Positions 17,301 to 25,523 of a stretch of 64,000 bases of DNA are shown here, in pieces. Source of the DNA: JAFGSI01 sp041287425. GTDB taxonomy: Bacteria > Chloroflexota > Anaerolineae > Anaerolineales > Villigracilaceae. A program made the translations under genes and the position numbers. Each line of letters starts with the position of its first letter. The first letter of the stretch is position 1. The notes beneath the pieces were generated by a model. It worked only from the letters and a program-made list of their open reading frames with translations, did no database searches and was not told where the DNA came from. The stretch lies in contig JBEULG010000007.1 in assembly GCA_041287425.1 (NCBI GenBank), positions 1 to 64,000 of the forward strand. The letters are read 5' to 3'.

Positions 17301-18458
17301 ATGGCCAAGCGAAAAATCTGCGTCGTCGTCACCGCCCGCCCCAGTTACTCGCGCGTCCGCACCGCCCTCGCAGCCATCCAGGCTCACCCTGAACTGGAAC
17401 TGCAACTGGTCATCGCCGCCTCGGCCCTGCTCGACCGTTACGGCAAGGTCATCTCGCACGTCGAACGCGACGGCTTCAAACCCGACGCTCACGTGTACAT
17501 GGTGGTCGAGGGCGAGAACCTGGTCACCTCGGCCAAGACCACCGGCCTGGGATTGGTGGAATTGGCGACCGTCTTCGACAACCTGGCCCCCGACATCGTC
17601 CTGACCATCGCCGACCGCTACGAGACGATGGCGACCGCCGTCGCCGCTGCCTACATGAACATTCCCCTTGCCCATCTGCAGGGCGGCGAGGTGACCGGCA
17701 ACATCGATGAAAAAGTCCGCCACGCGGTGACCAAACTGGCCGACTACCACCTGGTCGCCACGCACAAGGCCGCCGAACGCGTCATCCGCATGGGCGAGGA
17801 CCCCGATTTCGTCTTCGTCACCGGCTGCCCGTCCATCGACATCGCCGCCCGCGTCCTGGCCGAACCCAGCCCCGAAATCAACCCCTTCGAGAAGTACGGC
17901 GGCGTCGGCGCCGAGGTGGACCTGTCCAACGGCTACCTGGTGGTCATGCAGCACCCGGTCACCTCCGAATACGAACTGGCCCGCCGCCACGTCACCGAGA
18001 CGCTCTACGCCATCCGCGACCTCGGCCTGCCGACCCTCTGGTTCTGGCCCAACGTGGACGCCGGTTCGGACGGCACCTCCAAGGGCATCCGCGCTTTCCG
18101 CGAACTGGAGCAGCCGCGCAACATTCACTTCTTCAAAGACATCCCGCCCGAAGACTTTCTGCACCTCATCAAGAAGAGCCGCGCCATTGTCGGCAATTCC
18201 AGCGTGGCGATTCGCGAGTGCTCCTTCCTGGGCGTGCCGGCGGTCAACATCGGTTCGCGCCAGGATGGGCGCGAGCGCGGCCCGAACGTCATTGACGTCG
18301 GTTATGACCGGGTTGCCATCATGCGCGCCGTCGAGACCATCCTCGCCAATCCGCGGCCGCCGGGCGTGCCGCTCTACGGCGACGGGCGGGCGGGCGAGCG
18401 CATCGCCCGCGTCCTGGCCGAAGTGCCGCTCAAGTTCACCAAACGGCTGATGTATTAG
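17301..18458 (+). CDS. neuC: UDP-N-acetylglucosamine 2-epimerase, hydrolysing (NeuC/LegG type)
   Basis: Releases ManNAc (or its 2,4-diamino analogue) from the UDP-sugar to feed the NeuB reaction. The 385-residue GT-B-like protein starts KICVVVTARPSYSRVR, typical of NeuC rather than WecB. It also has ADRYETMATAVAAAYMNIP, LQGGEVTGNIDEKVRH, and the C-terminal GNSSVAIRECSFLGVPAVN and RQDGRERGPNV segments that contact UDP. ATG 17301 has GGAGG at 17289-17293. A TTG at 17295 overlapping the previous stop is the alternative. It lies between neuB copy 2 and neuA. Confidence 0.92.
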   Translation: MAKRKICVVVTARPSYSRVRTALAAIQAHPELELQLVIAASALLDRYGKVISHVERDGFKPDAHVYMVVEGENLVTSAKTTGLGLVELATVFDNLAPDIVLTIADRYETMATAVAAAYMNIPLAHLQGGEVTGNIDEKVRHAVTKLADYHLVATHKAAERVIRMGEDPDFVFVTGCPSIDIAARVLAEPSPEINPFEKYGGVGAEVDLSNGYLVVMQHPVTSEYELARRHVTETLYAIRDLGLPTLWFWPNVDAGSDGTSKGIRAFRELEQPRNIHFFKDIPPEDFLHLIKKSRAIVGNSSVAIRECSFLGVPAVNIGSRQDGRERGPNVIDVGYDRVAIMRAVETILANPRPPGVPLYGDGRAGERIARVLAEVPLKFTKRLMY

Positions 18459-18466
18459 GAGCAGTC

Positions 18467-19180
18467 ATGACCCCTGTGCGTACTCTGGCCGTCATCCCGG
18501 CCCGCGGCGGCTCGAAGGGCGTGCCGCACAAGAACATCCGTCCGGTGGCGGGCAAACCGCTCATCGCTTATACCATCGAGGCGGCCCTGGCCGTGCGCGA
18601 TTGCCTGCACCGCATCATCGTCTCGACCGACGACGAACAAATCGCCGAGACGGCCCGCCGCTGGGGGGCCGAGGTGCCCTTCCTGCGCCCGGCCGAATTG
18701 AGCGGCGACCGCGTCCCCATGGTCCCCGTCCTCCAGCACGCTGTGGGCGCGATCGAGGCCCAAGACGGCCTCCGCCTGGACTGGGTCCTGCTGCTCCAGC
18801 CCACCGCGCCCCTGCGCGCCCCCGCCGACATCCGCGCCGCCCTCGACCTGGCCGCCCGCGGCGGCTGCGACTCGGTCATCAGCGTGGTGCAGGTCTTCGC
18901 CGTGCATCCCATCCTGATGAAACGCATCGAGGACGACCGTCTGCTGCCCTTCTGCATCGAAGAAAAAGAAGGCACCCGCCGCCAGGATTATCAACCCCCG
19001 GCCTACATGCGCAACGGCGCCATTTACCTGACCCGCCGCGACGTGCTGATGGAACGCGGCTCCATCTGGGGCGAGGTCATCCGCCCCTACCTCATGCCGG
19101 AGGAACGTTCGCTCAGCATCGACAGCGAACTCGACCTCAAACTGGCCGACCTGCTGCTGCGGGAGCAAAAGGGCGAATGA
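18467..19180 (+). CDS. neuA: CMP-nonulosonate (acylneuraminate) cytidylyltransferase
   Basis: Activates the NeuB product with CTP. The 237-residue length matches the catalytic domain of CMP-sialate synthetases. The CTP-binding loop IPARGGSKGVPHKNI is at about 10-24, followed by IIVSTDDEQIAE, LLLQPTAPLRAP and the acidic SIDSELDLKLAD near the C-terminus. It is 8 nt after neuC, so the neuB-neuC-neuA triad (16240-19180) is one transcription unit. It most resembles the N-terminal half of the fused enzyme at 30084. Confidence 0.9.
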   Translation: MTPVRTLAVIPARGGSKGVPHKNIRPVAGKPLIAYTIEAALAVRDCLHRIIVSTDDEQIAETARRWGAEVPFLRPAELSGDRVPMVPVLQHAVGAIEAQDGLRLDWVLLLQPTAPLRAPADIRAALDLAARGGCDSVISVVQVFAVHPILMKRIEDDRLLPFCIEEKEGTRRQDYQPPAYMRNGAIYLTRRDVLMERGSIWGEVIRPYLMPEERSLSIDSELDLKLADLLLREQKGE

Positions 19181-19222
19181 ACCCTGCCTCATGCCTCGAA
19201 TGGTTTCTAACTCTTTTCAACT

Positions 19223-19248
19223 TTCGTTTTCTTCGTCTCATTCGATGC
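19223..19248. repeat. single copy of the 26-bp intergenic repeat
   Basis: This copy matches the consensus found four times at 10741-10885, including the terminal CTCATTCGATGC. It fills most of the short gap between neuA and the 2-hydroxyacid dehydrogenase. It ends four bases before the first ATG of that gene. No ribosome binding site separates repeat and start, so the repeat forms the leader of the downstream gene. Confidence 0.7.
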
Positions 19249-19252
19249 TGTG

Positions 19253-20221
19253 ATGATGACTCGCTACCGCATCCTGAACCTCGAACCGGAGAACTACTCC
19301 CCCGAAGCCCTGGCCATCCTCCAGTCCCTGGGCGAAGTGGAGGCGGGGCCGCTCGACCGCGCCGCTTTGCTCGAGCGCATCGGCGAGTTCGAGGTCCTGA
19401 TCGTCCGCCTGGCGCATCAGATCGACCGCCAGGTGCTGGAGCGCGCCGGCCGGCTGAAGGTCATCGTCAGCGCCACCACCGGCCTCGATCACATTGACCT
19501 GGAGTGCGCCGCCGGGCGGGGCATCACCGTCCTCAGCCTGCGCGGCGAGACGGATTTCTTGCGCCGCATCCCGGCCACCGCCGAGCACACCTGGGCATTG
19601 CTGCTGGCGCTGGTGCGGCGCGTCCCGGCCGCCCACGCCTCCGTCCTGGCCGGCGAGTGGCAGCGCGACCGCTTCCGCGGCAGCGACCTGGCCGGTAAGA
19701 GCCTCGGCCTCCTCGGCCTGGGGCGCATCGGCGAGAAAGTCGCCCGCTACGGCCTGGCGTTTGGAATGCAGGTGCTGGCCTATGACCCCTACCGCGCCGA
19801 CTGGCCTGGCGAGGTGGAACGCCTCTCCAGCCAGGCCGATTTGCTCGTCCGCAGTCAGGTATTCTCGATTCACGTCCCGCTCAACGCCGAGACCGAGAAC
19901 CTGATCGGCGCGGCGGAACTGGCCCTGCTCCCGCCCGGTGCGCTGCTCATCAACACCGCCCGCGGCCAGGTGCTGGACGAGGCTGCCCTGCTGGCGGCGT
20001 TGGAGAGCGGCCGCCTGGGCGGCGCGGCGCTGGACGTGCTGTGCGACGAACGGCGCGCCTCTCTGGTAGAATCGCCGCTCGTCCGCTACGCGCGCCGCCA
20101 CGATAACCTGATTCTCACCCCCCACATCGGCGGCGCGACCCGCGAGTCGATGGCGGCGACCGAACGCTTCATGGCGCACAAACTGCGCGCCTATCTCGAA
20201 GGCTTGTCAATCCCATCCTAG
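19253..20221 (+). CDS. D-isomer-specific 2-hydroxyacid dehydrogenase, copy 1
   Basis: An NAD-dependent dehydrogenase of the phosphoglycerate/lactate dehydrogenase family, 322 residues, that interconverts 2-keto and D-2-hydroxy acids. The NAD motif LLGLGRIGEKVA is in the centre. The catalytic Arg lies in NTARGQ, the Glu in LCDERR and the His in TPHIGG. GTG 19250, ATG 19253 and ATG 19256 are adjacent possible starts, and none has a good ribosome binding site. It follows neuA, and a second family member follows another cytidylyltransferase at 48410. The pairing suggests a role in glycan precursor metabolism rather than serine synthesis. The substrate is unknown. Confidence 0.8.
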   Translation: MMTRYRILNLEPENYSPEALAILQSLGEVEAGPLDRAALLERIGEFEVLIVRLAHQIDRQVLERAGRLKVIVSATTGLDHIDLECAAGRGITVLSLRGETDFLRRIPATAEHTWALLLALVRRVPAAHASVLAGEWQRDRFRGSDLAGKSLGLLGLGRIGEKVARYGLAFGMQVLAYDPYRADWPGEVERLSSQADLLVRSQVFSIHVPLNAETENLIGAAELALLPPGALLINTARGQVLDEAALLAALESGRLGGAALDVLCDERRASLVESPLVRYARRHDNLILTPHIGGATRESMAATERFMAHKLRAYLEGLSIPS

Positions 20222-20224
20222 GGC

Positions 20225-20245
20225 GGCTGCCCCTCACGGGCAGCC
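20225..20245 (+). terminator. stem-loop after the 2-hydroxyacid dehydrogenase gene
   Basis: A perfect 8-bp inverted repeat, GGCTGCCC and GGGCAGCC, separated by a 5-base loop. It begins 4 nt after the stop at 20221 and ends about 30 nt before the next start. No T-run follows, so it may be a weak terminator, a processing site or an mRNA stabiliser. Confidence 0.45.
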
Positions 20246-20276
20246 CCGCGCTCAATTCACTTACAGGAGAGAAACC

Positions 20277-21272
20277 ATGTCAACCCCATCTCAAACCAAA
20301 GTCCTCGTTACCGGCGCCGGCGGCTTCATCGGCCACCACCTGGTCACCTTCTTGAAAAAGAAAGGCTACTGGGTGCGCGGCGTGGACATCAAATACCCGG
20401 AATTCAGCGAAGTGGACGCCGACGAATTCGAACTCCTCGACCTGCGCCGCTGGGACAACTGCCTGCAGGCCACCCGCGGCATCGACGAGGTCTATGGCCT
20501 GGCCGCCGACATGGGTGGAATGGGCTTCATTTCCTCCCATCACTCACAAATCCTGCACAACAATTCGCTCATCAACATCCACACCCTCGAAGCCGCCCGG
20601 ATCAACGGCGTGAAGCGCTACTTCTACACCTCCTCCGCCTGCGTCTATCCCGAATACCGCCAGACCGAGGCCAACGTCGTCCCGCTCAAGGAGGAGGACG
20701 CCTACCCCGCCCAGCCGCAGGACGCCTACGGCTGGGAGAAACTGGTCATGGAGCGCTTGTGCACCCACTACCGCGAGGATTACGGCTTGCAGACCCGCAT
20801 CGTGCGCTTCCACAACATCTTCGGCGAGGAAGGCACCTGGGAAGGCGGGCGCGAAAAGGCCCCCGCCGCCCTGTGCCGTAAAATCGCCGTCGCCAAACTG
20901 ACCGGCAATCACGAAATCGAAATGTGGGGCGATGGCGAGCAGACCCGCTCCTTCTGCCACATCTCCGACTGCCTGGAAGGCATCTACCGCCTGATGCGCT
21001 CGGATTACCCCTTCCCGCTCAACCTCGGCTCCGACCGCATGGTGACCATCAACGAATTGGCCTATATCATTGCCAAAATTGCCGGCATCGAAATCACCAT
21101 CAAGCACATCGAAGGCCCGATGGGCGTGCGCGGCCGCAACTCCGACAACACCCGCCTGCGCCAGGTCCTCGGCTGGGAGCCGCAACTCTCGCTCGAAGAG
21201 GGGCTGGCCCGCACCTACGCCTGGATCGAACAGCAGGTGGCGAAGAAACTGGGCGTCGCCCTCCCGACATGA
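20277..21272 (+). CDS. GDP-mannose 3,5-epimerase (plant-type GME)
   Basis: Predicted to convert GDP-D-mannose to GDP-L-galactose (and GDP-L-gulose). The 331-residue extended SDR has GAGGFIG at 13-19 and AADMGGMGFI at about 76-85, a stretch diagnostic of plant GME. It also has SSACVYPE with C122, Y151-x3-K155, and GGREKAPAALCRK with K194. The spacings C122 to Y151 (29) and Y151 to K194 (43) equal those of the catalytic Cys145, Tyr174 and Lys217 known for Arabidopsis GME. GVRGRNSDN is also retained. The RBS is AGGAG at 20264-20268. It should supply a GDP-L-hexose to the locus. Confidence 0.88.
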   Translation: MSTPSQTKVLVTGAGGFIGHHLVTFLKKKGYWVRGVDIKYPEFSEVDADEFELLDLRRWDNCLQATRGIDEVYGLAADMGGMGFISSHHSQILHNNSLINIHTLEAARINGVKRYFYTSSACVYPEYRQTEANVVPLKEEDAYPAQPQDAYGWEKLVMERLCTHYREDYGLQTRIVRFHNIFGEEGTWEGGREKAPAALCRKIAVAKLTGNHEIEMWGDGEQTRSFCHISDCLEGIYRLMRSDYPFPLNLGSDRMVTINELAYIIAKIAGIEITIKHIEGPMGVRGRNSDNTRLRQVLGWEPQLSLEEGLARTYAWIEQQVAKKLGVALPT

Positions 21273-21424
21273 CCTCTGGGGAGCCCAACGGCTGGTCTTT
21301 CTGGCGCAGATAGGGTTTCGGACTCTTCATGTGACGTCTCTTGGCCCTGCCTGCTGCGAGGAATCGGTACGCCGTCGTGAGCACTCGCCGACAAACGACT
21401 GAGTTGTCCTGAAAGAGAGGCCCT
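21273..21424. other. 152-bp non-coding spacer before a lower-G+C gene
   Basis: No plausible gene on either strand. It carries AGAGAGG at 21413-21419, which serves as ribosome binding site for the ATG at 21425. No clear promoter or terminator hairpin seen. It marks the left edge of a compositional change and may be an old junction. Confidence 0.5.
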
Positions 21425-22153
21425 ATGAGCACTACGTCAATGAAACTATATGTTGCGATAGGAAAAATGTGGAACAGGTTCTATCGCTTCCTGGGTAAGT
21501 TGTTTGGCGTGTCAAAAGCCAGGCTGACCTTGCCGTTGTTTGATGTCAGGAGCGCGGTCACTTTCCTCTATCAGAAGCGTCTCTTTGACCGAATCCGCCA
21601 TTTGGAGGGCGACATCGTCGAATGTGGTGTCGGCAAGGGACGAACGTTGCTATTCTGGACCTTGCTTTGCTATGACGAGGGCCGTCAGCGACACATATGG
21701 GGCTTCGACTCATTCGAGGGTTTCCCCGAACCCACCGAGGAGGACGCCAGTCCCCGCAACGCACAAAAAGGAGAATGGGATGTAACCTCCATCCAGAAAA
21801 TCCATGAATTGCTTGTGTCGGCGGGGCTCTCTTATCATTGGATTTGTTCTACCATCACGCTGATACAAGGTTTCTTCGAAGAGAGCCTGGCAAAATACGC
21901 GGGAGAACGGATTGCCCTCTTGCACATTGACGCCGATCTCTATCAATCCTATAAAACGGTGCTCGAGACGTTGTATGACAAAGTCGAAAAAGGCGGCATC
22001 ATTGCCCTCGACGAGTACATGGGAACCTTTGATCATTACAACTTTCCGGGCGCGAAAAAAGCCGTGGATGAATTCCTGGCAGAACGAGGCCTCGAAGTGG
22101 ATATTGTTCGAGATCCCGCCTCTGACAAATATTATTTCGTCAAGCCTGATTGA
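21425..22153 (+). CDS. TylF/MycF-type sugar O-methyltransferase
   Basis: A 242-residue AdoMet-dependent methyltransferase of the TylF/macrocin O-methyltransferase family. These are metal-dependent enzymes that methylate sugar hydroxyls. GDIVECGVGKGRT marks the AdoMet loop. WGFDSFEGFP and LLHIDADLYQSYKTVLE (with D/D metal and catalytic residues) and GGIIALDEYM are strongly characteristic. Its G+C content (about half by spot counts) and its codon use are visibly lower than those of flanking genes, which suggests recent acquisition. It is preceded by a 152-bp spacer and followed by a 53-bp spacer. The substrate may be a sugar of the exported glycan. Confidence 0.85.
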   Translation: MSTTSMKLYVAIGKMWNRFYRFLGKLFGVSKARLTLPLFDVRSAVTFLYQKRLFDRIRHLEGDIVECGVGKGRTLLFWTLLCYDEGRQRHIWGFDSFEGFPEPTEEDASPRNAQKGEWDVTSIQKIHELLVSAGLSYHWICSTITLIQGFFEESLAKYAGERIALLHIDADLYQSYKTVLETLYDKVEKGGIIALDEYMGTFDHYNFPGAKKAVDEFLAERGLEVDIVRDPASDKYYFVKPD

Positions 22154-22206
22154 GACGAGCCTTACCGCCAGGCAGTGATCCATCTGCAAAGGTCAAAGGA
22201 GAACAC

Positions 22207-23109
22207 ATGTCTTTTCTTACGATTTTCACCGCTCCAAAACCCTTTACCAACCCGCACATTGCCATCATCCAGCGCAACGCCGTCCGGGCCTGGACATCGC
22301 TGCCGGAGGTGGAAGTCATCCTCATCGGCGACGAACCGGGCATCCCCGAAGCGGCGCGCGAACTGGGCGTCCGCAACGTCCCCGAAGTGAGGCGCGACGC
22401 GAAGGGCATCCCGCTGGTCAGTTCGGTGATGGAGCAGGGCCACGCCTACAGCGACAGCCCCTTCCTGTGTTACGCCAATGCCGACATGATTCTGATGTCC
22501 GACATGCTGACCGCCCTGCGTCAGGTGGCGGCCCAGGCCAGGGACTTCCTGATGGTCAGCCAGCGCTGGAACCTCGACCTGACCGAGCCGTTCGACTTCA
22601 GCGGCGATTGGGAAGCGCGCCTGCGCGCCGAGGTCGAGAGGCGCGGCCAATTCTATTCGCCCTGGGGCATTGACTACTTCGTCTTCCCGCGCCACATGTA
22701 CGCCGAGAACGTCCCCGATTTCACCATCGGCCGCCCGGCCTGGGATAACTGGATGGTGTACACCGCCGTCCATACCTGGGGCCTGGCTGTCGATGCCACC
22801 CGCCAGGTGATGGCCGTCCACCAGAACCATGACTACAGCCACCTGCCCGGCAACAAACCGCCCTACGGTTCGGAGGTGGCCAAGTCGAACCTGGCCAAGG
22901 CCGGCGGACGCAAGCGGGTCTATAACATCCTGGATACCAACCGCGAACTCATCCGCGGCAAGGTGCGCCGCCCGCGCCCGACCGTGGCGCGCCTGTTGCG
23001 CCGGCTGGAGCGCTGGGTGACGCCCGAAAATCAACAGGGCTGGCGCTGGATGATTGCCCTCTGGCTGGTGCGGGCCCAGATTCCCTATTCGACCATTCCC
23101 CGGAGGTAA
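22207..23109 (+). CDS. predicted GT-A-fold glycosyltransferase
   Basis: A 300-residue protein that reads as a small nucleotide-diphospho-sugar transferase. It starts MSFLTIFTAPKPF, and the segment CYANADMILMSDM near residue 95 looks like a DxD-type metal site. The later YSPWGIDYFVFPRHMY and DNWMVYTA segments resemble acceptor-binding parts of GT-A enzymes. No membrane segment. A basic C-terminus (GKVRRPRPTVARLLRRLERW) may tether it to the membrane. The RBS is AAGGAG at 22197-22202. I do not recognise a named family. Confidence 0.5.
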   Translation: MSFLTIFTAPKPFTNPHIAIIQRNAVRAWTSLPEVEVILIGDEPGIPEAARELGVRNVPEVRRDAKGIPLVSSVMEQGHAYSDSPFLCYANADMILMSDMLTALRQVAAQARDFLMVSQRWNLDLTEPFDFSGDWEARLRAEVERRGQFYSPWGIDYFVFPRHMYAENVPDFTIGRPAWDNWMVYTAVHTWGLAVDATRQVMAVHQNHDYSHLPGNKPPYGSEVAKSNLAKAGGRKRVYNILDTNRELIRGKVRRPRPTVARLLRRLERWVTPENQQGWRWMIALWLVRAQIPYSTIPRR

Positions 23110-23113
23110 TTGC

Positions 23114-24061
23114 ATGCGGATTGGTCAGAACCCTGCCAAGAACATCTACGAAGTCGCCCAGCCGAAAGACCTCTCCATCGTGGTCGTCAACTTCATCCCG
23201 GTGCTGGCCGGCTACCATGCCCAGAGCCTGGAGGTGCTCAAAGCCTGCCTGGAGAGCATCCGCGCCGCCACTCCCGTGCCGTTCGATTTGATGGTCTTCG
23301 ACAATCACAGTTGCGCCGAGGTGCGCCGCTACCTGTTCGATGAACTGAGCGCCGACCGCATTCAATACCTGGTGCTTTCCGATACCAACATCGGCAAAAT
23401 CGGCGCCTGGAACTACATGTTCGGCGCCGCCCAGGGCAGTTACATCGCCTACGCCGATGCCGACATCCTCTTCCGCCCCGGCTGGTTCGAGGACGCCCTT
23501 TCGCTCTTCGAGGCTTTCCCCAACGTCGGCATGGTCAGCGGCTGTCCGGTCCGCAACCCGCCTGAGGTCCTGACCGCCTCGCAGGAATGGGGCCGCCGGC
23601 AGAACGTGCTGCGGGAGGGCATTTTCATCAACTGGGAAGACTATCTGGCCCATGCTCTCAGCCTGGGCTGGGACGAGGCCAAGGCCCGCCAGATGTACCA
23701 GGCCGGCAAGGATTACCTGCTCGAATACGGCGGCCGCCAGGCCCTCATTGGAGCCGGGCATTTTCAATTCATCGCCCCGCGCCAGGTCTTGCAGAAAATC
23801 CTGCCTCTGCCCTCCGGCGCGCCGATGCGCGGCGAGCGCATCCTCGACCAGAAAATCAACTACCTGGGCTATCTGCGCCTGACCGGCACCCAGGCCTACG
23901 TCCGCCACATGGGCAACCGGCCGGAGACGGCCGCCCCCCCGTCTGCGCCGCGCCGCCGGCCGCGGCTCTTGCGGCGGCTGGTGCATTTGCCGGGCATCCA
24001 TCACGCCCTGCTGTGGCTCTATCAGCGGCTGTTCGATTTGTTCTTCTACAATGTGGAGTAG
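23114..24061 (+). CDS. GT2-family glycosyltransferase
   Basis: A 315-residue GT-A glycosyltransferase. It has LSIVVVNFIPV at the N-terminus, LMVFDNHS (the nucleotide-binding Asp) and AYADADILFRPGW, a DxD-like metal motif near residue 115. The C-terminal region ends in a basic/aromatic amphipathic helix (RRLVHLPGIHHALLWLYQRL) suited to membrane association. It is 4 nt after the preceding glycosyltransferase and probably acts in the same chain. Sugar unknown. Confidence 0.78.
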   Translation: MRIGQNPAKNIYEVAQPKDLSIVVVNFIPVLAGYHAQSLEVLKACLESIRAATPVPFDLMVFDNHSCAEVRRYLFDELSADRIQYLVLSDTNIGKIGAWNYMFGAAQGSYIAYADADILFRPGWFEDALSLFEAFPNVGMVSGCPVRNPPEVLTASQEWGRRQNVLREGIFINWEDYLAHALSLGWDEAKARQMYQAGKDYLLEYGGRQALIGAGHFQFIAPRQVLQKILPLPSGAPMRGERILDQKINYLGYLRLTGTQAYVRHMGNRPETAAPPSAPRRRPRLLRRLVHLPGIHHALLWLYQRLFDLFFYNVE

Positions 24062-24068
24062 GGAGAGC

Positions 24069-25523
24069 ATGTCGTCCCCACAAGGCAAGCGCGTCTTCAT
24101 CTGCGCCGATCACGGCCTGGCCCTGATTTACTTCCTCCAGTCCGAGGTCCTCGCCACGCTGCTGGCCGGCGGCGTGGAGGTCATCCTGCTGGTGGAAGAC
24201 GAATCACAGGAGGTCATCGCCCGCAAGTTCAGCCGCCCCGGCCTGACGGTGGTGGGCATGCGCGCCCGCCAGTGCCAGGATTACTATGAAAGTCACCAGC
24301 CTGTGTTGCAGCAGTGGCTGCACCTCCTGCGCTGGGTGGGTGGTTCGCGGCGGGTCAACGTCAGGGCCATTGATGGGAACTTCAACATGGCCATCAGCGG
24401 CATGCGCCGCCGCGACCGCTGGATTCTGCCCTTCGTGCGCGCCGCCGTCTGGCTGATGCGCCGCTCCCGCCCCGTCCGCCGCCTGGTGATGGATGCCCAG
24501 AACCGCTTCCAGCCCGGCCTGTACGCCGACCTGTTCGAGCAGTACCGTCCGGCCCTGGTCATCGCCAGCACCCCCGGCTGGCGCTGGGACCGCTACCTGC
24601 TGCGCGAAGCCGCCGCCCGCCGCGTCCCGACCGCGGCAGTCATCGTCGGCTGGGACAATCCCTCCAGTTACCGGCTGAGCGGCGCGCCGGTGGATTACAT
24701 CACCTGCTGGTCGGAAATCCAGAAGGAAGAACTGGTCCTCGGCGCCGACTGGCCGCCGGAGCGGGTGGCCGTCACCGGCATCCCCTCCTACGACGGCTAT
24801 TTCCGCCGCGCCTGGCTCATCGGCCGCGACGAATATTTCCGCCAGCACGGCCTTGACCCGCAGCGCAAACTGCTCGCCTACGCCTGCAGTTTCGAGACCT
24901 TCTCGCCCAACTTCCCGAACATCGCTGCCCTGGCCGAACTGGTCAGCCGCGACGAACTGGCCTTCCCTTGTCAGTTGCTCATCCGCCTGCATCCCAACCA
25001 CTTCCGCCCCGGTTCGCGCTTCGAGCAGGAAGCCGAGCGGGTGCGCACCCTGGCGCGCCAGACCCCGCATGTCCACCTGGTCGAGCCGGTGCCGCTGACC
25101 GCCAGCCTGGGCCACTATTCGGGCGAGGATATGCCCGAAAAAGCCTCCATGCTCGCTTATGCCGATGTCTTCCTGACCGTCTACTCCACCATGGTGGTCG
25201 AGGCTGCCATCCACGACCGTCCCATCGTCAGCGTCACCATCGATACGCCCGGCGGCTGGAACCTGCCGGGGGTTTATTCGCTCCCGCTGACGGCCATCGG
25301 CGACTGGCCCACGCATCTGCGCTTCCGTCAGGCGGGGGCTGGCCGGGTGGCCGTGGACCGCGAACAAATCCGTCAGCACGTGAACGCCTACCTGCGTGAC
25401 CCGCAGTTGGATGGTCCGGCGCGCCGCCGCTTCATCGAGGCGGAATGCACCTTCACGGATGGCTCGGCCGGCCGCCGCACCGGGGAATACTTCCTGCAAT
25501 TGCTCGAAAGGATCGCCTCATGA
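24069..25523 (+). CDS. GT-B-fold surface-glycan transferase (CDP-glycerol/capsule-like), paralog 2
   Basis: A 484-residue paralog of the protein at 14813 with the same architecture. It carries KRVFICADHGLALIYF at the N-terminus, the basic RRSRPVRRL patch near 130, LIRLHPNHFRP near 305 and TVYSTMVVEAAIHDRP near 370. ATG 24069 is chosen, with GGAG at 24055-24058. ATG 24051, overlapping the previous stop, is possible but lacks a binding site. The pair probably adds similar residues at two points of the glycan, or to two different glycans. Confidence 0.6.
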   Translation: MSSPQGKRVFICADHGLALIYFLQSEVLATLLAGGVEVILLVEDESQEVIARKFSRPGLTVVGMRARQCQDYYESHQPVLQQWLHLLRWVGGSRRVNVRAIDGNFNMAISGMRRRDRWILPFVRAAVWLMRRSRPVRRLVMDAQNRFQPGLYADLFEQYRPALVIASTPGWRWDRYLLREAAARRVPTAAVIVGWDNPSSYRLSGAPVDYITCWSEIQKEELVLGADWPPERVAVTGIPSYDGYFRRAWLIGRDEYFRQHGLDPQRKLLAYACSFETFSPNFPNIAALAELVSRDELAFPCQLLIRLHPNHFRPGSRFEQEAERVRTLARQTPHVHLVEPVPLTASLGHYSGEDMPEKASMLAYADVFLTVYSTMVVEAAIHDRPIVSVTIDTPGGWNLPGVYSLPLTAIGDWPTHLRFRQAGAGRVAVDREQIRQHVNAYLRDPQLDGPARRRFIEAECTFTDGSAGRRTGEYFLQLLERIAS

